A stretch of 64,000 nucleotides of DNA from Lentinus brumalis (GCA_001792895.1 MARA01000055.1:150668-214667); one strand, 5' to 3'; counted from the first letter of the stretch, positions 21,690-34,789 are shown. The notes: generated by a model from the sequence alone, not told the origin. Numbers and translations are program-made.

Positions 21690-24560
21690 ATGCCTTCCCG
21701 AAAAGGCAGCGACATTTCCCAAACAGGCTGCTCCACGGTGGACGCGTTCTCCTCCTCGGCCGTTGCTCTGCTCGACCCGCCGTCTGCTCTCTGCACACGC
21801 CTGGCCTGCTGCCCTCCACTCTCCACTCTGCGCTCTTCCTCGCCTCTCGTCCTTGCTCGTCCACTGCACTCGACGCCACTGCGCCCTCGCCTCCGCCTGC
21901 AACGAGACCACGCCTCGCCCCTGCAACGCCCGCGCACCGCCGCGCAGCCAGGACATACCCCGCAACGCATCGCACCCGCATATAGTCACGTTGGCAGGGC
22001 CTGTGGGAAAGCACACGCATCGGTGAGGCGTTGGTCATGAATGAACAAATGGGTGCGTACCATTCCATGCATCTCCGCATACACCGACGCCGAAGCGGCG
22101 TCCGCAGAGCTCAGAGCTTCCACTGGCGGTCACGCAATCCAGTGCGTCGCCTGCCTGGGCCTGCCTAGTACATCTACTGCGCGACCCTCGTCCTCGCTCG
22201 TCCGTCCCCGCTCACAGACGGCCTCGACGCACCCCTACTACCTCGTGCCAACACCGCTCCGCCTCCCCGCCGACTCTGGGCGCGGTGCCCGTCCTGAAAT
22301 GCACCACGGACGTCAGCATGCTGCGGCAGGACGTCCTCACGACGGACACTCACCTCGCCCGTCGTCTTTGGAGCGTACCACGTCGTCTGCATACACGTCA
22401 GCGCTGTCCTCCGCAGGGCAGAGTCGAGGTGCGTACCTTAGTTGCATGTGTTAGCACCCCCTCGGACCATGTCCACGGCGCGAGAGGCGACGGGAGCGGC
22501 GCAGGGCAGAGCGGACAAGGGAAAGGTGGGGGTTTCCCGTCCACGCAGCCCGCTTACGCATCTTATAGGCTCTCCCGCGTCCCGTGCACGATTCTGGACG
22601 CCTCAGCCACCCGAGCGCACCCTGTGCCGGTGACTCATGTCAACACGGGAGCTACGTTAGGAACGGTACGTGCTGCATTAGTGAGCGGCGAACTCGGCGG
22701 CGTTCAGGACCTACCTCCGCCAGCGTGGACGAATAGAAGCTAGACCGGCGCATGGCCGAATTAACCAGCGATCCTGTGCAGGCGGGCATCGCGGGGCGAG
22801 CAGCGCGTCGTCGCTTCGCGCTGCATTCCAGCGGCGTGCGTACATCGCGTAGCTTGCGCCGTGAATGCCATATCTTCATTTTCCCTCCCACCTCGAGACC
22901 CATCTGAGTGCGCGTGTGCTTCAAGCTGTCAGCTCACCGTCAGGTCTCGCTCAGTGTTCGCTGTTAACGCACCGGTAAGTCAGCCCACATACTGCTGAGT
23001 TTGAGAACATGGAGTGTGCGTGCAGCGGGCAGCGTGCCGTTGCATGATGTTCGCCCCAGCATGGCATCTTCTGCGATCATGCAGCGAAGAGCATGAGCGC
23101 ACCCGATGATCGAGTCGCTCGAGGGCCGAGGCTCGAGCCGAGTCCTTCAGGCTTCCCGAGCAGTACTCGTCTGTCTTGATCGCGGTCACCAGCGTAACCC
23201 TGACAGGCGGGCGCGCCGTTGAGGCCTGAGGATGCTGTTCTTCAGTGATGAGCATGGACCGCGGCTGCGCCCTGTGGGATCGTAGACGGCGACTGCGAGG
23301 GTCTGAGCACAGACAGCAAGACTAGCAATTCATAGAGGTACGCTAGGTACATGGGGACATGTTCTATCTATGAGTACACGATGCTCCTAGCCCGGAAGAG
23401 AGACAGGGATGCTCCTTGTCCTGAGACGACACGGCCGTGATCCTCGCTTCCGTCCTTGCGTCGGAGATCTCGACAGCTGGGAATCGCGGCGATCTGCTCG
23501 CTGTTCACGCCGAGAGACCGTGACGTCTTCCGAGTCGTCGCCAGAGCGGGAGCCGGCCGAGACGTTGCGCAAGCTCCAGCCAGGCGAACGTTGCAAGCAC
23601 GACAAAATCCACGCGAGCCGCACTCGCCTGGAAGCTCACGCCGTCTGCAACCTGAGAGCGACATGATCAGTCAGTACGAGGTTGCAGAGGACGCGGGGTA
23701 CGCACCGTGAAAGCCACTGCGCCCACTTGAACGAGAGTGTCGGAGCCTGCGCCGTCGTCCGTTCGATGTCGCGGCGTCGAAGAACGGCGGATCGTATGTA
23801 GTGCTACCCGACGTCCGCAACCCGAGGGCTCCATGCAAGCTCGAGATCGCGCACTTCATCGACCGGGAGATTCCTGTTCGCGTCACGATCATACCAGTGC
23901 TGAGCTTGCGCCTGACGCACCCTGTCGCTGGGGACGTTCAGCCTCCCTAGCCTTGACTCTTGAAGTAAGTTCGAGGGCGCGCCATGGTCGCAAGAGGACG
24001 GTCCAGGCGGCAGTGTCCCAGACCTCACAGCTGCGTCGGATGCTGTTCATACCTCGGATTTCGGGAGACGTCCACCAGACGAGAGGTGGCAGACACGCTA
24101 CACGGCACGCCTTCGACACTCTCCTGAATGTTCGCAGCCGCGTATGGAAGTCTGTGAAATTGTCGGACCAATAGCGGCGCGATACTTCCCAAGAGAACGC
24201 AGAGTGCGCACAGACACTGCTCTCGCCTGAGCCAGTGGAGTATGTTGCAAGACTCTTGCTCGGTCACAATGTGCGGTCCGCGTCCATGCACGGCGAAACC
24301 TGATGCTTCTCTTCGCTCGACGTCAGCTGGAAGGACGAAGCATTAGGGTCAGTTGCATGGAGGCTCGAGACTTGCTCGAGTGTTCGCTATTCGCACTAGT
24401 ACCGTATGGGTCTCGAGCTTGCGAAGCTAAGGAGGTGGGAGGTCTCTGTAGGCTTGAAGAGGCCGTGTTGATGTCATGCCAGTCGGTCCAGGCAGCAGAG
24501 TCCTGGACCTCACAGCTGCGTGCGAAGTCTGAGTTCAAAGTGGATGGGTAGATGAAGCGA
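21690..24560. other. Gene-poor region, no gene supported
   Basis: GC-rich, with many short overlapping open frames of low-complexity translation (Arg/Ser/Pro/Ala) and no consistent splice-linked exons or family motifs. Some words at 23985-24030 recur near 24485-24550 (CAGACCTCACAGCTGCGT-like), suggesting old duplications. Confidence 0.5.
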
Positions 24561-24561
24561 G

Positions 24562-26430
24562 GGTACCGAACGGACTCCATGAAGAGACCGCCCTTCCTGT
24601 CACGCGGTTAGCCAATGTGGCGGCGTGATGACTTCAAGCTCACCGGGAGGAGCTCAAGTTCGCTCGCGCCGTGTTGCAGCGATCCAGTCCCGCTGATTAT
24701 AATCTCCATCGCCAGGACTCTGACTCTCTTGGTCCGCCCTGTAGCCGCAGAGGTTTAGTGCTGATGCAAGGACGGTCTGTGACATTTGGACGGTGAGCCT
24801 TTTGAAGACGGAATGCATCATGGGTATCAGTCTTACCATGCTCCGTTGACCCGCCGGCTGGCTGCTGGGAGCGTGGCACAACAGAGGGAAGAGAGCGCGG
24901 AGTGGACGGAGGAACGCTCCAGAGCAGTGGCAGCAGGGAAGACTCCAATGCGGAGAAGCGGTCACTGTTCGGCCTGCAGATGGCACGTAGTCCGTCTCAC
25001 GCGTAGCGGGAGAGAAACGTCTCACAGACCTGTTCTCCTGGCGATGACACCGTCATCTGCGAGAACTCCAAGGAGTCAGTGGGCTGGGAGCGAACTCAGA
25101 AGACTGACAGGACATACATAATTGGAGAACGGAGAGCCGCCGGACGACCACTGTGGGCATTGGGTTTACAAACATCTGGTATGGATAGCCCAGTGTCCGG
25201 CATGCTCTGCGATACTGTGTGAACACGTACCAGAACATACATAATTGGAGAACGGAAACCCGCCGTACGACCACTGTGGGCATTGGGTTTACAAACATCT
25301 GGTATGATAGCCCAGTGTCCGGCATGCTCTGCGATACTGTGTGAACACGTACGCGCCTGATGCTTCCCTGCACGGCTGATGTCTCGGCCGACGCGAGGCG
25401 TTCGGTACGCGAGATATTCTGCATATCGAGTCGCTATCCTTGACAATAACTACTTCAGGACGATATCACTGCTCGAAGGTCGATGCGGCGTACCGGCCGC
25501 GACCTGTATAGACTACATGTCAATCAGACGGCCTATAAGGTGCGTCGAGGGATCACTTACAAGTGGCGGCCTGGTAAGACGAGTGTTGAGTGACAGAGCG
25601 GGGTACCGAACGGACGCCGCGAAGAGAGGTCCGGACGAGATACGCTCACCGCCGGGAGCTCCTCGCTCGCGCCGTGGTCGCAGCGAATCGCGATCCAGTC
25701 CCGCTTGTCATTCGCCGGGAGTCTCCCACTTACCTCTGCAGCCGCAGAGGCGTAGTTCTGATGCGCGGACACTCTGTCAAGTTTGGAAGACGAGCTTGAA
25801 TCAGGAGTGTATAATGAGCATGCAAGAAGTCGCACCATACCCCGTTGAACCGCCGGCTGGCCGCTGAGAGCGACCGATGAAGAGAGCGCAAAGTCGAGAC
25901 TCGGACGGAGGAATGCTCCCGAGCAGCGGCAGGGCAGCTCCGTTCTGGTAATTCGGCCTGGAGATGGCGCGTAGTCCGGCCGATGAGCACATTAATGTCT
26001 CACGCGTACCGGGAGACTTGAAAGACGTCTTTCAGAGGCAGTTTCCTAGCATGACATTGTTACCTGCAACAGCGTAAAGAGTTACTGGGCCGAGAACAAA
26101 TGAGGGAGATTGGCAGCATCTACATATCTCGAGAACGGAGACCGACCTTCACCCTGCAAGTCGTTCGCAGCGAGCAACCGTCGTCAAGTCCACAAACATC
26201 ACGTTCTGGTATAATGAATAAGTGTCTGATGTGCGCCGCGATATGATCTGAGCACATACGCACCTGAGAGTGTCTGGGACAACCCATATATCGGCCGAGG
26301 CAAGGCATAGTCATGCTTCTCGGATGCGAGATATCCGGGATATTCGCGTCTCCAGAGCCGCTGCTCTTGACATGGACCTTTTCGGGACGATATCGCCGCT
26401 CGAAGGTCGATGCCGCGCACTGCCCGCGAG
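24562..26430. repeat. Two decayed direct repeats of ~0.9-1.0 kb
   Basis: Copy A (about 24560-25510) and copy B (about 25600-26430) share, in the same order, GGGTACCGAACGGAC, GCTCGCGCCGTG, GATCCAGTCCCGCT, GCCGCAGAGG, CCGCCGGCTGGC, GGCGCGTAGTCCG-like, and a tail with CTCGAAGGTCGATGC. Divergence looks like 25-30 %. No reading frame is conserved between copies. Copy A also holds the 122 bp tandem at 25112-25352. Confidence 0.6.
25112..25352. repeat. Tandem duplication, 2 x ~122 bp
   Basis: Unit 25112-25230 and unit 25235-25352 both contain ACATACATAATTGGAGAACG, CGACCACTGTGGGCATTGGG and TGCGATACTGTGTGAACACG, with only a few substitutions and one single-base deletion. This is much younger than the surrounding decayed repeat. 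Confidence 0.85.
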
Positions 26431-29012
26431 CTGTATCGGCGGCCATGAGATGCGGCGAGAGATTGCATGCGCGATATCAACGACGGACTGGTAAGACGAG
26501 TGCAGGCCGTTAGATCGCCGTTGCTTCGACGCGGTGGTATCGTTCCTGAGGCATGCACGGCGAAACAGACATGTCGAGAGGGCTACTAGGCGGTGCACTC
26601 CATCCCGCGGTAGCGAGACCACCAAGAAGACGCCGACAGCATCATGGGAGACGCCACTGCGTCCGGAGCTCACTTGGTGCGGTGCCGGGAAAGGTCGGTT
26701 GGGTCGAGTGCCCGTCCGGTAAACCGGACTCTGTGTAACCTCGCAGGTCAACAGACTCGGCGAAGTAACCAGGCTGCACGAGCTACAGCCGGCTCGTTGT
26801 ATGATGTCCTGCACGGAACGTTCAGTAGATAAGTAGCAGATATGCAGCTGCATACTCATGATCGCTCACCATACATGGGATACATACATGGCTCGTGGGT
26901 GCCGAGGTTGCACCCGGTAGGCGGGGGCCGTTCTCCCGAGTACATGAATGAATTGTGTACCTTTCCAAATTCCAAGTAAGCAAACGGCGAATTCCGTCAT
27001 ACCTTGCCTGCGGCAAGATGTCCGTTTGCGCCCTCGGCGCACTGTGTCCGTCACAAACTGCGCAGCTACATTCGCAGTGCCGGTCCGTCGATCCTGTTGC
27101 TCCCGGCTGCTCATTCTGGCGTGACTATGTGTCTCGGGTGTGCAAGTGCGGAACGATCAGTGCTAGGCAGAATCAGTACTCCAAGCGTACGCACCAATGA
27201 AACGTTTCAGGCCGCTTATGGCTGAGCCGAAGCTATTCGGTATGCAAGGTCTCTTGGAAGCCGCCGTGAGATTCGCCGCTCCGTGAAGATGGCAATGACG
27301 TTGCTCGTGCGACCCGCCGGAATGCAGGTCTTGGAGCGCGACAGGTTATCAGCCAGGCGATGCCAACAGACGTCAAGACTGGACTTACCTCTCTACTGCG
27401 GAAGATTCGCTCGAGGGTCGTGCATGGGTTCCGCCCTCACCGTTACAAGTCAATCGTGCGCGGACATGTCTCTTGCTAACACGCCTTCCCACCCGTTGTG
27501 TGGCCTCCAGTAGGGCGGCCGAGCTGTGGTTTGTGGCCGGCGGCGGGAGAATATACGTACATGAGAGGGTTCCGGGACTGCACGAGGCTGAGCCGAAAAA
27601 CTGGCAGAGTTCCGCATCCGGCTCGCGAGATCTTCGGGTTCGTCCGCCAGATTCGTTGCCCGTGAGGTGAACCGATGTTGCCCGTACGGACCGCTGGAAT
27701 GTTGTGGAATGGCTGGTCCTCTCAGCTTCTTCGTCCGTCTCGTTCTCTCCCACCACCACCAGGTCGCCATCCCGCGCTCTTCTGCCCATCCCGGAGTCCC
27801 ATCGTCCACGTCCGCTCGTGCGCCACGGGAGCTCTTCCGGCCGGCATCCACGCTACGGTACTCAGCGCGAAGGAGGAGGCACTCCGGCAGTAGCCTCGAC
27901 AGGATGTGCTGGCCGTTGTGGAGGATGCAGTGGGTCAGGCTGAGCCATTCGGTGAGCATCTCGGCCAGTATGATAAGAGACACGTACTAGCTGTTGCTCG
28001 CCGTCCCTGGCGAGTCCGGGCAGACCCGGATGGGCACAGCCGTCCGCGAAGTCGTCGGAATGATGTAGTACGTTTACCTGGATGATATCTGATCAACAAA
28101 GAACACGGTGTTGCAGGATCGACCAAAGCGGGAAACTTACTGCGGCTCGGAGCTGACGAACGGAAGTATAGGACGCCGCTGGACGCACGGCGATGTCTTC
28201 AACTTCGAGACGAGTCTCCCGACCATGGACACGTTGCGTCCTTCTCCCTCTCGGACTGACGATCTGCTTCCAGCCTGACTCGGAGTACTGCGCTACCGCC
28301 GTATGTTCGGGAGGACGGGAGGGACAAAGCCGGATCTGAACTTTCACGGCTTGCGGCAGATTTGAGCGGGTTGCAGCACTTGTATAGCTTCCTACTTGTC
28401 TTTGTCGTGCGCTATACCGTAGTCATGAGTTCGCTGTCGTCGTGGTCCAGTCGAGAGCGCTGAAATGCGGTGCAGCCTCGGTGATCGCGGCTCGTTCCTG
28501 ACCTTTAACGTACTTCAAGCTTGGTCGTCTGCCTGTGTGCTCCTGCTCTTGTGATGAAAATGAAAAGTGCAACACGGGGCAGGCTCAGAAAGCTGAGAAA
28601 TATATTTTGGCCCTCAACGGCATGATCTACGATACTGTCCGACTCGGTTCTGGATCCCACGCGCGGCGTGGCTAAATCGCGGTGAGCCGACGAAACACTC
28701 AGACAAGCGGAACTGCTCGCTTCCCGGCACGGACACAGCGCCGTCCGTCCAGTCCGCTCCTCCCCTGCTCTCCCTCTGAGTCGCCGAGCCCTCCCTTCGC
28801 GCCGCTCGTGCCCCGACGCCCTCCTGCGTGTCGTAGACTGTAGCCTTACGGTGAGCACGCGACACGAGGAACGAGCTGCTGGACGTACTTCAGCGCGAGC
28901 CGCCGCGAAATTGTGTCTCGCTGCGAGGGTGCCAGTACGTTCAGCGGGCCAAAGAGACGCGATCCGCTATACCCACCGGAGAGCACTTTCCACCGCCATA
29001 TATCCAGAACCT
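26431..29012. other. Gene-poor region, no gene supported
   Basis: No family motif recognised. One minus-strand stretch at 27820-27983 (SLIILAEMLTEWLSLTHCIL) has a protein-like character but no start, splice context or homologue that I can name. Confidence 0.4.
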
Positions 29013-29048
29013 GTAGGATTTGTAGGATTTGTAGGATTTGTAGGATTT
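29013..29048. repeat. 9 bp tandem repeat, four copies
   Basis: GTAGGATTT repeated four times without change. Confidence 0.9.
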
Positions 29049-29269
29049 GTCGTAAGGTCCGTGCTCGTGCTCTGGAGGGCAATCCTCGCTTGCTCCTTCC
29101 GTCGTCCTGCGAGCAGTCCCACGCCGGGAGCGAGCTTCCTGCTCCGCGATCGACAGGGCCGTGCCTGCGCCGCACTTGGAGCCCGCGTGTTTCCTAGATG
29201 TTATTCGAGGTGACGGGCGGGGCGCTGCGGCTGCGCAGGGTCCAAGCTAAGTCGGACATTGATCAGTAC

Positions 29270-30316
29270 CACCACCAGACCATTCGGACGACACGATGAG
29301 CACCAACGGCAGCTTCGCATACCTGCCTGAGGACCCCCGACTGACTTGCTTGGCAGAGATGAGCAACGACTACGCGACTGGCAACTTCCCGACTCAGGGC
29401 GATAGTACGCTCAATCACCACTTCAGCTAACAATGGGATCTGCTCACCAACGTTCACAGCGACGTCCGAGGGCGGGTACGGCTCTGCGAACCCCTTCTCG
29501 CCCCAGAATCAGCGGCACGCCGACCCCAACCGCCCAAGAACGGCCTGGTCGACCAATCGCTCGACGGCGGGGCCCTGGGCAGCGAGCTGCGGGACGCAAA
29601 GCAGGGCACAGACCAGCGTTCGCGCGAGCAGTTCACGCACGAGGCGCGCCGCGACTTCGACGGTGCGCTGAACCCGTACGGGCGGAACCCGGACTCGAAG
29701 GAAGAGATGGGCGAGCGGTTGGCGAGCGCATACGCGGACAAGCGGGGGCAGCAGTATGAAAGCAGCGGGGCGGCGGGGAACGACAGCGATGTGGGGGCGT
29801 TGTGACGAGGTCGGGAACACATTCGAAGCCAGAAGAACCATTTCATTTGTACCATACATACCAAGTTGACCAGATCAACGTACACGCATCTCCCATCCTC
29901 CATCCACCATGAAAGACATGCCCAATCGTCGTTGATCCACTCGAGGCATCATTCGGGTCTTGTGGAGAAGCTTGATGCTACGGGCGAGTAGATCACTGTT
30001 TCTCCTGGAAGATGGCCGCACGACGATAACGCGGTTCCCTAAAGATGCGGGAACCCCGTTGAGACTTGATGTCTGCGGCCAGCCATGAGGTGTGGGACTA
30101 GCGGCCTGGGGCAGTAGAGGAGAAGGAAGAGGAGGACCGAGGCTTGCGTGCAGCATGCGAGTCGAGGTTAAACATTGCCAATCGGTGTGTCACAGGCGTC
30201 GCAAGTACGGTAGTTCACGTTGTTGGGTCAGTCCTCGCGGCAGATCGAACAAGAACGAAATCAGAGCCAAGTTTCGACGGTGAGAGACGGGTGCGATGAA
30301 CGAGAGATCTTCGGAC
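29270..30316. repeat. Segmental duplication, copy 2
   Basis: Counterpart of 13909-14929, continuing without interruption through 30321-30650 (counterpart of 21321-21687). It shows the arrangement before the transposon insertion. Confidence 0.85.
29296..29803 (+). pseudogene. Frameshifted paralogue of the small hydrophilic protein
   Basis: Exon 1 (29296-29404) and exon 2 (from 29460) match the 13.9 kb gene with the same intron and phase. In exon 2 the run GACCCCCAACC of the intact copy is GACCCCAACC here (near 29522-29527), so the frame shifts after HADP and the conserved C-terminus (GLVDQSLDGG...DSDVGAL) is out of frame. The C-terminal codons are otherwise preserved, so the break is recent or a sequence error. 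Confidence 0.7.
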
Positions 30317-30500
30317 GGGGAGCTCTAAGGTATGGGTCACGTGACAGCAGGCGGATATAGCTTTCCCAATACGGCAGCGACACGTCTAACCAGACTAACC
30401 CGTTTTTCCCGCTTGCGCAACCTCTCCTCCTCCTCCCACCTCCTCAGGCATCCCCGTCTCCCGGTTTCATCTCTTTCGACTTCGTTTCTTGTTTTGTACG

Positions 30501-31415
30501 ATGGCCATGAACCCCGCAGTCACGAACCTCATCATCTCCCTCGGAGCCATGCAACGTCAGTCCGCTTCGCTGGCTTCCCCGGACTTTCGCGCGAGTGCTG
30601 ACCTCCGTGCTTTATCCGATCTCAGTGGCGAAGAGGGTGCCTTTCGATGACCCGGAAGTCCTGACATACGTGCGCGTTGCGTATGTCGCGACGCAGCTCA
30701 CTGTCCTCGCGGTGTACTACTATGTCGCCCAGCAGGTGCGTCCCTCGTTCATCCGGATGGCACTCGGTGGCTCACGCGGTGTCGGCAGATCAAGAAGAAG
30801 AACGACCTGACGGTGCTCAAGTATGGTGCGTGCTCTCTTTATCTGTTAGCGTGGAAGGACGAGGTTCTTAGCATTATCTGCTCTATGCCGCAGTTGAGCC
30901 CAACGCGATGGTACGTCGTGTGCACCTGTAAATCGGGCTCAAGGGTGCTGACGAGCCGCGGCATGCAGGATAAGGACAACAGCAAGCTCATCACGACCAC
31001 CGTCCGTGACTACGACCTCGCGGAGACGTCGAAACTCGTCCGCGCTGTCTACTTCGGCTGCGCGATGATGGCCTTCATGCACATCTACCTCAAGTGCGTT
31101 TCTGTCTCTCGCTCTATCACTCTCAACCTATCGTCTCATCCCCACTCCACTTCCTTCATCACGTCTCCCTTGCCCCCTTGCCACTTGCTCCCCTGTCGCA
31201 GGTACACGCAACCGCTCTTCATCCAAGCACTCATGGGCCTCAAGACGCTCTACGACGCGAAGCTCGTCCGGATCCACCTCCTCGGCAAGCCCGCCGAGGG
31301 CGATCTCAAGCGGCCGTTCAAGGTCGGGGGCATGTTCGGCGCCGCGTCGGACCCGCAGACGGACAAGGCCGCGGTCGACGAGGCGGAGAAGCGCGTGGGG
31401 AAGAAGGAGGAGTAG
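30501..31415 (+). CDS. SND3: SND3/PHO88 ER membrane protein
   Basis: Six exons: 30501-30555, 30626-30735, 30789-30825, 30894-30910, 30969-31093 and 31202-31415, all GT-AG and in phase, giving 185 residues, close to the yeast protein. Recognised blocks are NPAVTNLIISLGAMQLAKRV, PFDDPEVLTYVRVAYVATQL, IKKKNDLTVLKYVE, TTTVRDYDLAETSKLVRAVY, HIYLKYTQPLFIQALMGLK and HLLGKPAEGDLKRPFKVGGM, with a Lys/Glu-rich end. Snd3/Pho88 is an ER membrane protein acting in SRP-independent targeting of membrane proteins and in maturation of phosphate transporters. Exon 4 is only 17 nt. The usual loop after VEP is short (NAMQDKDNSK). A truncated 5' copy lies at 21.5 kb. Confidence 0.93.
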
Positions 31416-33516
31416 GCGGGCGGCCCTCCGAGTCTTTCTGTGGGACGCTGTGGGAGGTGTACTCTACGGTAGAGGATGTGTTTGTGCGTTATACGTGTGT
31501 CTATCTGGTGCGCCAAAAATACTCTTTGTTTAATCATCCACTCGCTGTCGTGGCTCGAGCGCGCTGGGAGGTCCCTCGGTGCGTGTCCTGCGCACATCTC
31601 GAGTGGTAACATCATCCACCCCCAAATCATTGTCTCTCTGGGCTATGGCTCTCCCTTGCACCCAAACGCCACTCGGAAGCTCATCGTCTCTGTGAGGCGC
31701 CGGGGAGGTTCCAGTGGTACGTCCGCGCCCTCTGCCCGTGCTGCATTGCTTGACTTCCGACGCTACAATTTGTCGCAGTTACTTTGCTCTAGCCTCAGAT
31801 TTCAGAGCTAGAGGGCGCCGTGCTCGAAGTGTATCGGCGTATACACATCCTCCTGCCGACATATGCTGCGCCGCGGTACACGTGCGATCTCGTAACGCGA
31901 AACGAGCGCGATTCTGCAGCATACCCCTTATGGTCACCTGGATCGTCTTCAAGGCCTCGAGGAGAGCAGTGCTTGAACACAAGAGGTGGAGGTGCCGGAG
32001 TGATGTCATCGTTGGCAGCGAAGCTCCTTGGATGTCCGGCGGGCTGCCCGTGCGACGGAGGTGTGTAAGTAATTCTTGTCTCCCTCTCCTCGTTCTGCAT
32101 GAAATAAAACTCGCTTGCCCATCCGATAGGGCAAGGGTTAAATGGTTACAACCCGTCTGGAGTCGTTATATCGCTTCTGCGCCTACCTTCTCCGCGTGAG
32201 CGACGACACCCCCGTTCTGACGCAATGTTAGCATTGTTGCGGCGGGAGGGTAGGTATGTCCGTGTGCCTCTCCCCGTGTTGCAGGGCTTGACTCGCGACT
32301 CCCAGTCGCGCATATATACAGGCCGGGATCGCGTACGGAGGTGATATCATCCAGCCAGCCTTGCTTCTGCAGCCTGCTTGCGGTGTCCACGCAACTGTCG
32401 GATGAAGATGAGTTCTGTGACACACCGTCAGCTTTCGCCTTCTGAACCGACCTCGGGGCCTTGGGGGGCGTCGCGGCTGGGCATCAACGTGGCTGCGGAG
32501 GTGCATCGGCACGAGCGGCGTACATATCGAGCTCCTCAGTGGTCTGGACGTGCATGCGCTGCTACTGCAACGCAGATGTAGGGTCATCTCCTTCCGCACG
32601 TTTCACGTGATACTGAGCCTCGCATTGGCAGGTTGCAGGACGCGAACTCGGCAAGGCTCTCAGCCCTCATGTCAAGCGACCTCTAGGTGTTCTCTGAAAA
32701 TTCGCCGGCACGGTCCCAGCGGTGAGCACGTTCGTCTCTCTCGCACCGTACCGACAACGCCTGACTTGGGATTGTGCCAGCCTCGGTTGAGACTCCATAA
32801 TCCGGCGTGGTCATCCAGCCGGCTGGGGCGCCCCTGTGTCCCAAACCTGCTGCCGACACGACACTCTTTGCGCTGCAGTACATGTGTGCGTCCCTGGAGA
32901 CGCAGTACACCGCTTCTTGTCATCTGAATTATCTTTCAGGTCATGGCCGCGCCGTTGTGGGAAGCAGGGGTGCAGAAGTGCTATTGCTGGCATGGGCGGC
33001 GTATTCCATTGCAGATATACAGAAGGCCTGCGCAAGTATTGCACGGGCATTCCGGCCGTTCTGTGAGTTGCGCTTGCGCTCCCGGTTGGCAGATTGCGTG
33101 CCTCGTTTCGTCTCCCGATGTCTTCCTACTTATCTCAGAGATGCGCCCCCAGCGTCCCCATAGTATGTAAGTACGCCCGCGTGCCTCGAAACCTGTTACA
33201 GGATTCAACTTACGACTTGCGTAGTGTCGTTGTCCTACAACCCTCCCACTGCTCTGGCACACGATAACGAGTTCACGGTCCGAATGCGACGCTGAAGAGT
33301 TCGTCATCCCGGGCGATGCCGCATGGTCAGGCTTCTTGCGTTCCCGCGGTCCCCTCTAGCGTGGGTCCCTTGTGCCGCAGCACACAGTACTCGCAAGTGA
33401 GCATCCACCTCCCCCCTTCAACTCGTTTGCATCTATCTTCATCGGAGGTTGCTGTGCCGTTCTTCATTCTTGGACTAAGGCTTACCAACTCGACGGGTCC
33501 AGATCATCCACTTATC
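31416..33516. other. Intergenic, no gene supported
   Basis: The SND3 3' UTR, then about 1.9 kb with short open frames on both strands and no motif that I recognise. The BTB3 promoter must lie at its right end. Confidence 0.45.
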
Positions 33517-34658
33517 ATGCAGCAAACCGATCTCGAGGGCGTGACGCGCGACGATGAGTTCTGGGCGGACGACGTGCACGTCGTGCTCATCGCCCAGGGC
33601 ACCGCCTTCCGCGTGCGCAAGGAGGCCTTGTCTGGTGTCTCCCCGGTCTTCGCGGACATGTTCAAGAACGCACAGCCTGGCGAGGAGACGTGGGATGGAT
33701 GCCCGATGGTTCGGTTATCAGACACAGCGGTGGACCTCCGGCGGTTCCTCAATGTGGTGGTCAAGGTCGGCGTAGAGTGAGTGCATCTCCACCTGTCTCT
33801 CAGTGTATTTTTCGGACATTATCTGATTGCTCGTGGCAGCGTTTTCGAGGAGGACTGCAAAAGGTAATGCGCGATAAGATGGCTTGGTCGTGTGTAGAGG
33901 ACTCATTCCGGAGCTGTAGATGGTCCGCTGTCGTGCAGGTGTGCTCTGTGCTCGCTAGCGTGGTCCGAGTCGCACACAAGTATCAAGCCGACCGGATCGT
34001 GAACGCGGCGGCAGATCGCATTGAGAAGGCCTCCTGGTACACTCCATGGTTGCAGGATGGTAGAGGTCCCAAGAAGCATACCGGCAAAGTCACGCTCAGC
34101 ATTAACAACGTCAAGATCACGCTCCCGCAGGACGCGGTGGAGATCGTCAACCTGGCCCATCTCATTGACAGAACGGCCTGGCTGCCGCGTGCCCTGCATC
34201 TCTGCTGCAGCGTCGGCGATGTCTATCAACTACGACGGGGCATCACTCGAGACGATGGCGAGGTGGAATGTCTCTCTGATGACGATCACGCCCGTTGTAC
34301 GCGCGCGATGCCCTTACTGGAGGCTCTGTGCTGCGAGACGGCCTTGCGCACATATGACCTTAAGGACGGGTTCCCCTCCCAATGCTGTTGGAGGGAACCC
34401 CTCGGGCGGTGCCAGGGCGTCATGAAGGACCGGCTGGTCGCGTTTGCTCTCAAGGGCATGCGAGCGGATATTTTCAAGTTCTCTTGCGAGGGTGCACGCT
34501 ACTTTCGCCGCGATAGTACTCGCGACAGTGTCCTGCAGGACGATGAGTTGTGCGCCTCGTGCCATGATATCATGTTGGAACGCGTGAGGGCCCTGGATTC
34601 GGGGCCATATCAAAACTTCCGGAGTGTTTTGCTCTGGATCGGCAGGGCAAGCCGGTGA
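33517..34658 (+). CDS. BTB/POZ domain protein (BTB3), intact
   Basis: Three exons, 33517-33776, 33840-33863 and 33920-34658, with GT-AG introns of 63 and 56 nt and compatible phases; 340 residues. Start MQQTDLEGVTRDDEF. BTB core: FWADDVHVVLIAQGTAFRVR, LSGVSPVFADMFKNAQP, MVRLSDTAVDLRRFL. The 24 nt middle exon encodes VFEEDCK, and the third begins RWSAVVQVCSVLASVVRVAH. The C-terminal part has DAVEIVNLAHLIDRTAWLPR and CASCHDIMLERVRALD, parallel to the LCRSC-type tail of BTB2. It is more distant from BTB1 and BTB2 than those are from each other. Scaffold or ubiquitin-adaptor function is inferred from the domain only. A longer open frame without introns exists from 33690 but discards the BTB core. 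Confidence 0.82.
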
Positions 34659-34772
34659 ATTGAGCGGGGGGCGAGACTTGTGGCTCGACCACGGTCCACC
34701 TGTCGAAAACGTACGTTGTTCCTGACTTGTAATTCCGTGTTTCTCGCTGCTTATGTCGATGTCTCCAGCAGT

Positions 34773-34789
34773 GCCGGCTGATAGCCGGC
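34773..34789. other. Perfect short hairpin downstream of BTB3
   Basis: GCCGGCT-GAT-AGCCGGC, 7 bp arms with a 3 nt loop, about 115 bp past the BTB3 stop. It could form in the 3' UTR but has no demonstrated role. Confidence 0.4.

Noticed and set aside
25112..25352. CRISPR-like array
   Set aside because: Only two long tandem units, no spacers, fungal context.
32090..32170. Possible tRNA near a TAAATGGTTACAACCC stretch
   Set aside because: No cloverleaf could be drawn; acceptor and T arms do not pair.
33690..34658. Single long open frame as the whole BTB3 protein
   Set aside because: It drops the BTB core, which is encoded upstream in another frame and splices in cleanly through two short introns.
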